From Hyphomicrobiales bacterium (GTDB taxonomy: Bacteria > Pseudomonadota > Alphaproteobacteria > Rhizobiales > Xanthobacteraceae), in the NCBI GenBank assembly GCA_026400425.1, contig JAPLPC010000003.1, positions 1-16,418 of the forward strand: 16,418 nucleotides of DNA, read 5' to 3'. A program made the translations under genes and the position numbers. Positions within the stretch are counted from its first letter, which is position 1; every line of letters begins with the position of its first letter. A model generated the notes under the pieces. It did not search any database and was not told where the DNA came from. It saw only the letters and a program-made list of their open reading frames with translations. This document shows, one piece after another, positions 6,783 to 14,015 of this stretch.

Positions 6783-7415
6783 TCAGGTGCGTTTGGTCTT
6801 TGCCGGCGCAGGTGATCCGAACAAGGCGTCCTTGAGGTCCTTCAAGCCCGACGATAATTTTGACCAGCCGCAGGTAAGCGGTTCATTGACGCAGTCAGCC
6901 CCCTTGGCAATGCGTGGCTTCGGGCGTGGGCGGGGCAGCGTGACCGGCGGTCCGCTGCCGATCGTGGTGTTGGCGGTCTGGTCCCGAAAGTCGCTCTCCG
7001 CAACAGATGACTGCAGCGGTTCGGTCTGTTTCCTCGCAAACGCAGCCAGAATGATACTGCGGCGCTGATGTTGGAGGTAGATTGCATACTGCTCATCGAT
7101 CAGCCTCTGCTCGGCCGAAGTGGGATTGGGGCCCGCGAGATCGAAACTGCGATCCTGCATGAAGTCGTAATAGGTGTAGCCGCCGCCAGGCTTGCGCCGC
7201 CCGGCAAATTTGCTTTCGCAATGGGACTGCGCCGAGGCGCGCATCTCACCTGTCAGCGAGGACTTTTCGATACGATCGGCACAATCTTCGAAATCCGCTG
7301 GTGCAGCCGTCCACCACTGCGCCTGCGCGCGATCAGGTGATACGGTGAGGCATGCAGCAAGCATAGCGATGCTTGATGTGGCTGCTATCAGGCCCGATCG
7401 TCCAAATCCGATCAC
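6783..7415 (-). CDS. Exported hypothetical protein with four mature cysteines
   Basis: 210 residues from GTG 7415, which has GGGGG five bases upstream; GTG 7427 would add four residues. A hydrophobic leader (LIAATSSIAMLAACLTV) is followed by AQAQ. It can be read either as a signal peptide cut after AQA or as a lipoprotein signal with the lipobox LAAC. The mature part has two cysteines near the start (FEDCADRIE and SHCESKF) and two near the end (ADCVNEPLTCGW), which suggests two disulfides. A GGGYTYYDFMQDRSFD segment, a proline/arginine-rich linker (PRPRPKPR) and a basic C-terminus are also visible. I do not recognise a domain. The gene converges on the CAP-domain gene, with 52 bases between the two stops. 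Confidence 0.78.
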   Translation of the reverse strand: MIGFGRSGLIAATSSIAMLAACLTVSPDRAQAQWWTAAPADFEDCADRIEKSSLTGEMRASAQSHCESKFAGRRKPGGGYTYYDFMQDRSFDLAGPNPTSAEQRLIDEQYAIYLQHQRRSIILAAFARKQTEPLQSSVAESDFRDQTANTTIGSGPPVTLPRPRPKPRIAKGADCVNEPLTCGWSKLSSGLKDLKDALFGSPAPAKTKRT

Positions 7416-7427
7416 GTCTGCCCCCAC

Positions 7428-8013
7428 TCTCGATGACCGCAGCGATTGTCATCAATCGGAAGATTTTTTCAACCGCAGCCAACACATTTTCTCCCCCATT
7501 TCGACACAGAGCAGATCTGCAGATCAACCAGTGGAACTGGGGGGAGGACAGCTGAGCACGGCTGGCGTTGATGCGAAGCGTTATGGAGTTGAGTCGTCAA
7601 CGATGGCAGCGATGCGGTTTGACCGCGATCAATCTCGACGGGCGATGCCTTGCAAACAAAAGGGCGGCACCTTGGCCGTCGATCCCGCGCGTGCCGTGTT
7701 CTGATAGACCCGCGATAGCCGTCGTCGCTAACCTGCGTGCTGCGGTGGAATGCGCTCGCGCGGGATGTTTGATCTGATCTTTTGCCGGCACGGGTGTCGT
7801 CATCAAACCGGTCAAGTGGCGGCTGCCGCAAGGAATTTCATTGTCTTCTCTGCGCTCTTGACCTCGAACCGACGCCGGCCGGACCCGAGCCGTCGGACCG
7901 TTGCGCCGCCGGTCGGTGTGTCTTCCAAGGAATTTGAGCCCAAATGTGAGAAGTGGTGGCGACGCGGATCGGGCTCTGGTAAGGAGATTCGAGTGGTTGT
8001 CAACCACGCGAGC
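7428..8013. other. Gene-poor stretch upstream of the tRNA
   Basis: No frame here has a ribosome site together with protein-like composition. A perfect 12-bp palindrome GATCTGCAGATC lies at 7514-7525. A 15-bp palindrome GTGGTTG-T-CAACCAC lies at 7993-8007, seven bases before the tRNA. Frames that run into the tRNA on either strand give the familiar spurious peptides (for example GRLELPAYGLGN on the minus strand). Confidence 0.5.
7993..8007. repeat. 15-bp palindrome just upstream of tRNA-Arg
   Basis: GTGGTTG and CAACCAC flank a single T. It ends seven bases before the first base of the tRNA. It could be part of the tRNA promoter region, a processing hairpin or a binding site; the sequence alone does not decide. 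Confidence 0.5.
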
Positions 8014-8090
8014 GGTCCCGTAGCTCAGCCGGATAGAGCGACGGTTTCCTAAACCGTAGGCCGGAAGTTCGAGTCTTCCCGGGATCGCCA
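8014..8090 (+). tRNA. tRNA-Arg (anticodon CCT)
   Basis: 77 bases with encoded CCA. The acceptor stem GGTCCCG pairs with CGGGATC (one G-T pair). The D stem is GCTC/GAGC with an AGCCGGATA loop. The anticodon stem ACGGT/ACCGT has loop TTCCTAA, giving anticodon CCT, which reads AGG. The T arm is GGAAG-TTCGAGT-CTTCC. All parts have standard lengths. AGG is a rare codon in high-GC genomes, and tRNA genes of this type are common integration targets in Rhizobiales, but no integrase is visible here. Confidence 0.97.
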
Positions 8091-8162
8091 GTTGTTCTCT
8101 TCGATTAACCCTGCAGTCCAACAACAGGCCGCGCCGGCGCCCGTCCGCGCTATAGATCCGTC

Positions 8163-8507
8163 ATGTTTCGGAAAATCGTCGTCATTCTCGCTTGGTCGTT
8201 GCTGCTCGCCATCGCATTCGCGACGCTATCGCCGATCGGTTTGCGGCCCCATGTCGGCAATGTGAGCGGCGAGCGGTTCTGGGCCTTCGCCGCCGTTGCG
8301 TTCCTGTTCGGCGTCGCCTATCCGCGCCATATCTGGTGGGTGACCATCATGGTCGGTGGCGCAGCCGTCGGTCTCGAAGTGCTGCAGCATCTGACGCCGG
8401 ACCGCCATGGCCGCATACCGGACGCGCTCATCAAACTTGCGGGCGCACTCAGCGGAGCCGGCCTGGCTTATGTGGTCAACGGATCGTCGCGCAAGTTTTC
8501 CTCGTAG
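8163..8507 (+). CDS. VanZ-like family membrane protein
   Basis: 114 residues with three to four hydrophobic segments: about 5-22 (VVILAWSLLLAIAFATL), 38-52, 58-75 and 92-105. The segment GLEVLQHLTPDRHGRIPDALIK, with its E..Q....R....D pattern between membrane helices, is the conserved core of VanZ-like proteins. The short form is common in Bradyrhizobium relatives. Its function is unknown; VanZ itself gives teicoplanin resistance, which should not be assumed here. No ribosome site precedes the ATG. CTATAG, eight bases before the ATG, might be a -10 element and the message could be nearly leaderless (speculative). It lies 72 bases after the tRNA. Confidence 0.87.
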   Translation: MFRKIVVILAWSLLLAIAFATLSPIGLRPHVGNVSGERFWAFAAVAFLFGVAYPRHIWWVTIMVGGAAVGLEVLQHLTPDRHGRIPDALIKLAGALSGAGLAYVVNGSSRKFSS

Positions 8508-8512
8508 TATCA

Positions 8513-8530
8513 CAGCCGCCGTGCCGGCTG
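8513..8530 (+). terminator. Possible terminator hairpin after the VanZ-like gene
   Basis: CAGCCG and CGGCTG surround a six-base loop, starting five bases after the stop. The stem is only 6 bp and no T run follows. Confidence 0.35.
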
Positions 8531-8655
8531 ATGGGCAAGCGACGCGAGAGGGCACGTGAACTCCGAGTTGGGCGATACCACCCGGCGCGCTATCGCCGAA
8601 TTGGCCTCAACCAACCGGCGTCTTTTCATCGCCTGCAGCCATGTTAGAGTCGCGT

Positions 8656-9288
8656 ATGATGTCTCCCTTCAATTCCGATCTGCGGGCGGCGATCGAGGCA
8701 CGTTTCGCGGCATTCACTCGCCTCGACGAGCCTGGATTGACAGCGCAGGAGCTGAAGCGCGCCGCGGTGGCTCTGGTGCTTGCTCATGCCGACGATCAGT
8801 CGTCGGCAGGGCTGCTGCTGACTTTGCGGGCGCCGCGGCTTCGCGCGCACAGCAATCAATGGGCGCTGCCGGGCGGGCGTTGCGATCCCGGCGAAACAAC
8901 GATCCAGACAGCTCTGCGTGAACTCCACGAAGAACTCGGCTTGCAGCTCGGTATCGACAATGTTCTTGGCGTGCTCGACGACTATCCGACGCGGTCGGGT
9001 TATCTGATCACGCCGGTGGTGATGTGGGCGGACGACAGCAGCGATCTGGTGCCCAATCCGGATGAAGTGGCCTCGGTGCACCGCATTGCGCTGGCAGAAT
9101 TGCTGCGGCCGCAGGCGTTTAATTTCATCAGTATTCCGGAAAGCAATCGGCAGGTGATCCGCTACAGCCATTTCGGCCACATGATCCATGCGCCGACAGC
9201 TGCATTGGTGTATCAATTCAGCGAATTACTGGCGGGCCGGGTGACCCGCGTTGCGGAACTGGAACAGCCGGTGTTCGCCTGGAAGTGA
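8656..9288 (+). CDS. Nudix hydrolase, CoA pyrophosphatase-like
   Basis: 210 residues from ATG 8656 (AGAG six bases upstream); ATG 8641 would add five residues without a ribosome site. The full Nudix box G-x5-E-x7-REL-x-EE-x-GL runs from residue 74 to 96, with metal-binding Glu92 and Glu93. Just before it, LLTLRAPRLRAHSNQWALPGG matches the layout of the CoA-specific signature (LLTxR...LRxHxGQ...PGG), with Asn in place of the usual Gly before Gln. This suggests cleavage of CoA or its derivatives to phosphopantetheine and 3',5'-ADP. The substrate call is inferred from that motif. A hairpin overlaps the stop codon. Confidence 0.9.
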   Translation: MMSPFNSDLRAAIEARFAAFTRLDEPGLTAQELKRAAVALVLAHADDQSSAGLLLTLRAPRLRAHSNQWALPGGRCDPGETTIQTALRELHEELGLQLGIDNVLGVLDDYPTRSGYLITPVVMWADDSSDLVPNPDEVASVHRIALAELLRPQAFNFISIPESNRQVIRYSHFGHMIHAPTAALVYQFSELLAGRVTRVAELEQPVFAWK

Positions 9289-9305
9289 TTCGGCGCGTGC
9301 CGAAT
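9288..9305 (+). terminator. Terminator hairpin after the Nudix gene
   Basis: ATTCGGC and GCCGAAT form a perfect 7-bp stem with loop GCGT, beginning at the last base of the stop codon. A TTTT run appears about 10 bases downstream. Probably a moderate terminator. Confidence 0.55.
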
Positions 9306-9484
9306 TGAGAGCGCTGTTTTGGTCATCCTGCGGGATCGCGATGGCAACACAAAATTCACCAAACTGGCCCAACGTGGCCTGGGCTGGAATTGATCAAAGA
9401 TCCGATGATCCGTGCGCGGTGCGCAGGGTCATTGGAATCTCCATCGATGCGCGCCAGAAGCTGCGCGCAAACCCGACAGGTCGC

Positions 9485-10708
9485 ATGTCTCATTCACTTC
9501 GAATCTCTGCCGCCGCCGTTTCGCTCGCCATGCTGCTGAGCACGTCGGCTCTTGCTTTGGACTCCTCAGCGCTGCCGCCGTCGGTGGCCGACGCGATGGC
9601 GCAAGGAGCGTCGCCGCAGGCGATTGCGGATTATCGCCGCAAGCTTGCCGAATATCAGCAGGCGCGCGCGGCTTTCGATCAGGACGCGGAAGCCTATTGG
9701 AATGCGATCTCCGAAAAGCGAAAGATCCGGTTTGCCAAGCGGCGCGAACGACAGGCGGTGACGCTCAACGACTACGTGCTCGCGCAGGCGCCGCTTTATG
9801 ACGGTCCGAAGCGCCCGGTCAATCCGGAGCCCGAGGATGGCGGCGGACCGCGTGTGCGCAAGGATCTGCCGGTGGTCGCGGATTTTCTCAACGCAGCGCG
9901 TGGCGAATTCCAATTCGCGCCGCAGCGGCCGGCGAGCGAGATGGAATTCAAACGGGCTTATGCGCGCGCCGCCTTGCAGGCCGGCATCGGGCGCGAGACG
10001 GCTGTGCGGGTCTATTCGTTCGAAACAGGCGGCAATGGCGGTCACGACATGCAGTCGGGCCTCAATCCCTCCAGGCCCGGTTCGCGCGCCATCTCCACGG
10101 CGATTGGCTACAATCAGCTCCTCACGGCCAATACGATCACGATCATCGCCGAGAAGGGGCCGCAACTCCTGAAGGTGCTGAGCGACCGGGCCGCCATGTT
10201 GCAGGGCCCGCAGCGCAAAGCGATGGATCACAAGATTGCGGTGTTCAAGCGGATGCACGCGACCGTCAAGAACAGCCCGCAAAGCTGGAGTGCTTTCGAG
10301 AAGCTCGGCACCACGCCGCAGGGCTGGGCCATGCATGCGCTGGTCCTGGATATCGATGTCGGTCCGCAATTGCAGGTGCACAAATTGCTGACGTCCGTGC
10401 AATTTGCCCGCGCGCGCGGTGTCGACCGTCCGCTCTCCGCCGCCGAACTCGAGATGATGAATCTCACCGGTGACGGCAATGGCTTCGACATGGTGACCAT
10501 GCCGCAGGCAATGCGCGAGCAGGTGCCGACGGCCAACTTTTTCCAGCGCGGCGGCTATGAGCGCAACCCGGTCGCCATCCGCCACAACACCGTGGCCAAG
10601 CTGCTCGCCATTACCGACAACCGCATGGACGTGAACAGCAATCTGCCTGGCGCAAAAGAATTGGCCGCGGCCTTCGGATCGGCCACGGCCAGCAACGGAG
10701 GTCGATAA
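9485..10708 (+). CDS. Secreted protein with lysozyme-like (transglycosylase-like) motif pattern
   Basis: 407 residues from ATG 9485. A clear signal peptide spans about residues 1-25 (VSLAMLLSTSALALD), which rejects the longer reading from 9251. Next come a charged, possibly coiled-coil region (about 45-90, with ADYRRKLAEYQQARAAFD) and a proline-rich linker (about 108-125). The core from about 140 has YSFETGGNGG with Glu180, followed by AISTAIGYNQLL at 202-213. A helix ending in Glu and then G-Y-x-Q-L resembles the catalytic Glu and the GxxQ motif of lysozyme-like lytic transglycosylases, so a peptidoglycan role is possible. I know this type only as a conserved hypothetical protein in Bradyrhizobium relatives; enzymatic activity is inference. 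The gene converges on the DUF4167 gene. Confidence 0.85.
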   Translation: MSHSLRISAAAVSLAMLLSTSALALDSSALPPSVADAMAQGASPQAIADYRRKLAEYQQARAAFDQDAEAYWNAISEKRKIRFAKRRERQAVTLNDYVLAQAPLYDGPKRPVNPEPEDGGGPRVRKDLPVVADFLNAARGEFQFAPQRPASEMEFKRAYARAALQAGIGRETAVRVYSFETGGNGGHDMQSGLNPSRPGSRAISTAIGYNQLLTANTITIIAEKGPQLLKVLSDRAAMLQGPQRKAMDHKIAVFKRMHATVKNSPQSWSAFEKLGTTPQGWAMHALVLDIDVGPQLQVHKLLTSVQFARARGVDRPLSAAELEMMNLTGDGNGFDMVTMPQAMREQVPTANFFQRGGYERNPVAIRHNTVAKLLAITDNRMDVNSNLPGAKELAAAFGSATASNGGR

Positions 10709-10720
10709 CGACGAAGGTCG

Positions 10721-10746
10721 ATGGCGTCGCCGGTGAGCGACGCTAT
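10721..10746. terminator. Hairpin between convergent genes
   Basis: ATGGCGTCGC pairs with GCGACGCTAT (10 bp, one G-T) around the loop CGGTGA. It lies in the 50-base gap between the lysozyme-like gene and the DUF4167 stop. No long T run is present; it may act in both directions. Confidence 0.55.
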
Positions 10747-10758
10747 CAGCAATGGTCG

Positions 10759-11544
10759 TTACGAATTACCGGGGTTGAAGTCATCGCCAGCAGTGGCCGG
10801 CGCGGCCGCTGCGTCAGGACGCGGACCATGCGGACGCCGACGGCGCCGCGGCGGGAAACGCGGTTCGCCGTTTCCAGCAGGGCCGTTCGGCTCGAATGGC
10901 GCAGCAGGAGCCGGCTGCGAAGCACCACCGGTGATGAAGGAGGGCAGGCCGATATTGTCTGCAGCTGGTGCTGCTGCCGGCTGCGGCTGATATTGCGGCT
11001 GCGGCTGTCGCGCCTCGCGCGGATAGGGCTGTTCGGCACGCGGCTGATAGTTGTCTCGCTCGCGCGGCTGCGATTGCTGCTCGCGCTGCGGCTGTTGCTC
11101 ACGCTGCTGCGGCTGTTCGCGCTGCTGGGGCGCAAAACCCGGCTCTGCGCCGAAGTTCGAGAAATTCTCGGTCTCGTCTTCGCCTTCTTCCATCTGCATG
11201 TCGCCGCCGCCGTTATCGGCGCGGTTCTGCTGCTGTGGCTGGTTCTGGCGGAATTGCTCCTGCGCCGTCGCGATCAGGCGGAAATAATGTTCGGCATGCT
11301 GGTAGTAGTTCTCGGCGGCGACCGGGTCGCTCGAGGAGCGGGAGTCGCGCGCAAGCTGCAGATACTTCTCGGCGATATGAGAGGCGGTGCCGCGAATTTT
11401 GATATCGGGACCATTCGATTCATAGACCCGGGTCATCGGGTTCTGGCCGCGCCGGTTATTGTTGTTGTTATTGTTATTATTGCTGCTGTTGTTGTTGCGG
11501 TTGTTGTTACGCATCCGCTTATTGTTGTTCTGACCGTTTCTCAT
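10759..11544 (-). CDS. DUF4167 domain protein with asparagine-run N-terminus
   Basis: 261 residues. The N-terminus (2-32) is almost only Asn, Arg and Lys, with an uninterrupted run of nine Asn. The conserved DUF4167 part follows at about 36-97: RVYESNGPDIKIRGTASHIAEKYLQLARD and NYYQHAEHYFRLIATAQE. The C-terminal 150 residues are low complexity: Gln/Pro/Arg/Glu repeats (REQPQQREQQPQREQ), then an Ala/Pro stretch and the basic RRRRRPHGPRP. This layout is typical of the Rhizobiales family; its role is unknown, although the charged, disordered tails would suit RNA or nucleoid binding (inference). ATG 11544 has only a poor ribosome site. It lies downstream of prmC on the same strand after a 530-base gap, so it probably has its own promoter. 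Confidence 0.9.
   Translation of the reverse strand: MRNGQNNNKRMRNNNRNNNSSNNNNNNNNNRRGQNPMTRVYESNGPDIKIRGTASHIAEKYLQLARDSRSSSDPVAAENYYQHAEHYFRLIATAQEQFRQNQPQQQNRADNGGGDMQMEEGEDETENFSNFGAEPGFAPQQREQPQQREQQPQREQQSQPRERDNYQPRAEQPYPREARQPQPQYQPQPAAAPAADNIGLPSFITGGASQPAPAAPFEPNGPAGNGEPRFPPRRRRRPHGPRPDAAAAPATAGDDFNPGNS
11455..11520. repeat. GTT/ATT trinucleotide-rich tract (asparagine codons)
   Basis: The plus strand reads as a mix of GTT and ATT triplets broken by GCT, GCG and CGC, coding Asn runs on the minus strand. Such tracts can change length by slippage in steps of one residue. Confidence 0.75.
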
Positions 11545-12074
11545 GTGTCGCTTTCGTTACTTGGATTTGTCACAGAGCTACTTATTGAGAGCTACCAATT
11601 GAGTGCTACGCGCTGAATGTCATGGCCGCGGCACTAGTCCGCCAAGCCCGAACCCGCCTTCTCAAGGCCAAGGTGCGAATCGTCCTGCAGCTCCGCGCTG
11701 CATCGATCTTGCTCAAAGTCGCGTTCAGCAAAGACGCGTTCCCCAAACGCTGGTCGATCCTATCGGACCAGCCAAGTCAGACACCTGCGATGTCCAGGCA
11801 ATGATCCCGGCGCAGCTTCTGTTCGTGAATTTCGAAGCGCAACAATCAGGCTTTCGTTCGCTTTGCGGTCGCGAGCTGCGCAGCATCCGTGGCCATCGCG
11901 CTCAACCCAACCTGCCTGTGGAACCTGTTCGGACGGGTCCTCCGGGGGGAGATTATTGGCCGCCTAATGATACCTACGAGGTATCCGGCAATCCAACCCT
12001 GTTCCGACGCTCTTTGGGGAAGGTAGTCGCTCACGGGACATATTCCAAGCGGTTTTTTCCGGTTCGAGAAGGCT
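11545..12074. other. 530-bp gap between prmC and the DUF4167 gene
   Basis: No frame with coding character. It should hold the promoter of the DUF4167 gene and the 3' end of the prmC message. A small hairpin GATACC-TACGA-GGTATC lies at 11969-11985. I could not place a promoter with confidence. Confidence 0.45.
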
Positions 12075-12876
12075 TTATCGTGGCGTTTTGATCCCTGCGA
12101 CCGCCCGAAGGACGCCGCCCAGATCGGCTTTTGGCGCCTGCGGAACGCTGAGCCCGGCTGCCGCGATCAGGTCCGCGACCGCCTCGCTCTGGTCATGTCC
12201 GACCTCGACCACCAGCACGCCGCCCGCGCGAAGCAGGCGTTCGGCTTCGGGGGCGATGATGCGATAGGGATCCAAACCGTCGCGACCGCCATCCAGCGCA
12301 CGTCGCGGATCGTGCGTGCGGACCTCGATGTCGAGACCGGCAATGTCCGCCGACGGAATGTAGGGCGGATTCGAAACGATCAGCCATTTGCAGCGCAGCA
12401 AGATTGATGTCGGTGCCGATGCCCGTCGCATCGGGGAGTTCGGACAGGAGCGCCAGCAAGATCGCGCCCGATCCGGTTCCGAGATCGGCGATCCGCCAGG
12501 CGCGCGACCGCGGCCCGATCGCATCGAGGCATTCCAGGGCAGCTTCGACGATGGTCTCGGTGTCGGGACGCGGCACCAGCGTATCGGCGCACAACTGCAG
12601 CGGAAGTCCCCAGAATTCCTTCGTCCCGGTGATCCGTGCAATCGGCTCCCGCGCGAGGCGGCGAGCGGCGAATTGCGCGAGTTGCTTTGCCTCCTCGGCG
12701 CTGAGAACGCGTTTGGCCGCCGAGATGAGGCCGGTGAGATCGACATCGAGCACGGCGCCGATCAGGATCCGGGCGTCAAGGTCGGGAGATTCGATGTCGG
12801 CGGCACGGAGCAGGTCGGTGAGCGAACGCCGTGCGGCCTCCACGGACTGATTGACAAAGCGATCATCGGGGCTCAC
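12075..12876 (-). pseudogene. prmC: prmC, release factor glutamine methyltransferase, disrupted by deletion and frameshift
   Basis: PrmC (HemK) methylates the glutamine of the GGQ motif in release factors. From GTG 12876 the first frame gives 163 good residues: ITGTKEFWGLPL, TLVPRPDTETIVE and the SAM-binding DLGTGSGAI at about 131-139, ending at INLAALQ (codon at 12390-12388). The catalytic SNPPYIPS then appears in a different frame, which continues correctly (RRALDGGRDGL, AGGVLVVEVGHDQ) to the TAA at 12075-12077. In E. coli PrmC about 30 residues separate the matching points; here there is one. A single deletion of length 3n+2, near 90 bases, explains both the loss and the shift. The first frame alone ends at 12193 with an unrelated tail. 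GTG overlaps the prfA stop as GTGA. It is either a true pseudogene or an assembly error. Confidence 0.88.
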
Positions 12877-13958
12877 GCCGCATCGCCCTGGGCTGCGAGT
12901 TGCGCGGCCTGATGCTCGGTGGTCAGCGCGTCGATCAGTTCGCCGAGCGCTTCCCCGGCGATCACCTGCGGCAGCTTGTAGAGCGTCAGATTGATGCGGT
13001 GGTCGGTGACACGGCCCTGTGGGAAATTATAGGTGCGGATGCGCTCGGAGCGATCGCCGCTGCCGACCTTCTCCTTGCGGTCGGCCGACCTTGCCGCGTC
13101 GAGCCGCTGCTGTTCGGCGTCGTAGATGCGCGAGCGCAGGATATTCATCGCCGAAGCGCGGTTCTTATGCTGCGAACGGCTGTCCTGCATCATCACCACG
13201 ATGCCGGTCGGGATATGCGTGATGCGAATCGCCGATTCCGTCTTGTTGACGTGCTGGCCGCCGGCGCCTTGGGCGCGCATGGTGTCGATGCGCAGGTCGT
13301 CCTGCTTGATCTCGACATCGACCTCCTCGACCTCCGGCAGCACCGCGACGGTTGCGGCCGAAGTATGAATGCGGCCCTGGGTTTCGGTATCCGGCACGCG
13401 CTGCACACGGTGGGCACCGGATTCGAATTTCAGCTTGGCGAAGGCGCCGCGGCCCTTCACCTCGACGATGATTTCCTTGTAGCCGCCGACGCTGCCTTCC
13501 GAGGCCGAGATCACCTCGGATTTCCAGTTCTGCAAAGCGGCGAAGCGCTCATACATCCGGAACAGGTCGCCAGCGAAGAGCGAGGCTTCGTCGCCGCCGG
13601 TGCCGGCGCGGATTTCAAGCACCACGTTGCGCTCGTCCATGGCGTCCTTGGGCAACAGCGCCACGCGGATTTCCTGGGCGAGGGACTCGATGCGCTCTTT
13701 CAGCGCCGGGCGCTCCATCTCCGCCATTTCGCGCATGTCGGCGTCGGTCGATGCATCGGCGAGCATCGCCTCGATGTCCTTCAACTCGCTCACGGCGGAG
13801 CGATAGGTCTTCACCGCATCGATCAGCGGATTAAGCTCGGCCAGTTCGCGCGTCGTCTTCACATAGTCTTCGGCGCTGAGTTTGCCGAGCACGGCTGCCT
13901 CGAGCGAGGCGTGATGGGCGAGCAGAACGTCGAGTTTCGTTTCGGGAAGTGAAGACAT
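12873..13958 (-). CDS. prfA: Peptide chain release factor 1
   Basis: 361 residues, full length. RF1 recognises UAA and UAG in the ribosomal A site and triggers release of the peptide. The catalytic GGQ is at residues 233-235 (QGAGGQHVNKTESAIR), the target of PrmC methylation. The codon-recognition loop reads RVPDTETQGRIHTS, with P189-D190-T191 in the PxT position; the RF2-type SPF is absent, which separates RF1 from RF2. EIRAGTGGDEASLFAGDL and GSGDRSERIRTYNFPQGRVTDHRI are also typical. It lies 57 bases downstream of ptsP on the same strand, and its TGA overlaps the prmC GTG, so translation of the two is probably coupled. The ribosome site before the ATG is weak. Confidence 0.98.
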   Translation of the reverse strand: MSSLPETKLDVLLAHHASLEAAVLGKLSAEDYVKTTRELAELNPLIDAVKTYRSAVSELKDIEAMLADASTDADMREMAEMERPALKERIESLAQEIRVALLPKDAMDERNVVLEIRAGTGGDEASLFAGDLFRMYERFAALQNWKSEVISASEGSVGGYKEIIVEVKGRGAFAKLKFESGAHRVQRVPDTETQGRIHTSAATVAVLPEVEEVDVEIKQDDLRIDTMRAQGAGGQHVNKTESAIRITHIPTGIVVMMQDSRSQHKNRASAMNILRSRIYDAEQQRLDAARSADRKEKVGSGDRSERIRTYNFPQGRVTDHRINLTLYKLPQVIAGEALGELIDALTTEHQAAQLAAQGDAA

Positions 13959-14015
13959 GATTGGTATCTCGGAAACGCAGAAGGACAGGATGTGACGTTG
14001 CGGAGGTGAGCCTCG

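Noticed and set aside
6736..6788. Inverted repeat ACCTGACAT / ATGTCAGGT between the convergent CAP and exported-protein genes
   Set aside because: The loop is about 35 bases and one arm overlaps a stop codon; too weak to call a terminator.
7750..8052. A 100-codon plus-strand frame running into the tRNA
   Set aside because: It ends in GPVAQPDRATVS, the sense-strand tRNA artefact, and has no ribosome site.
8014..8090. tRNA-Arg as an attachment site of an integrated element
   Set aside because: No integrase, no repeated copy of the tRNA 3' end seen nearby, and the downstream genes look like ordinary chromosomal genes.
7597..8124. A 175-codon minus-strand frame crossing the tRNA
   Set aside because: It reads GRLELPAYGLGNRRSIRLSYG across the tRNA, a well-known artefact of translating a tRNA gene in antisense.
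9566..10585. A 339-codon minus-strand frame
   Set aside because: Shadow of the lysozyme-like gene, which has a signal peptide and start; the antisense peptide is His/Arg-rich with no motifs.
10828..11616. A 262-codon plus-strand frame rich in Leu, Arg and Val that looks membrane-like
   Set aside because: It is antisense to the Gln/Pro/Asn repeats of the DUF4167 protein; the apparent hydrophobic runs come from complementing those codons.
12340..12430. Programmed ribosomal frameshift in prmC
   Set aside because: A frameshift alone cannot supply the ~30 missing residues between the two motifs, and there is no clear slippery sequence with a downstream structure.
12900..13952. A 350-codon plus-strand frame
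   Set aside because: Antisense shadow of prfA, whose GGQ and PxT motifs are intact.
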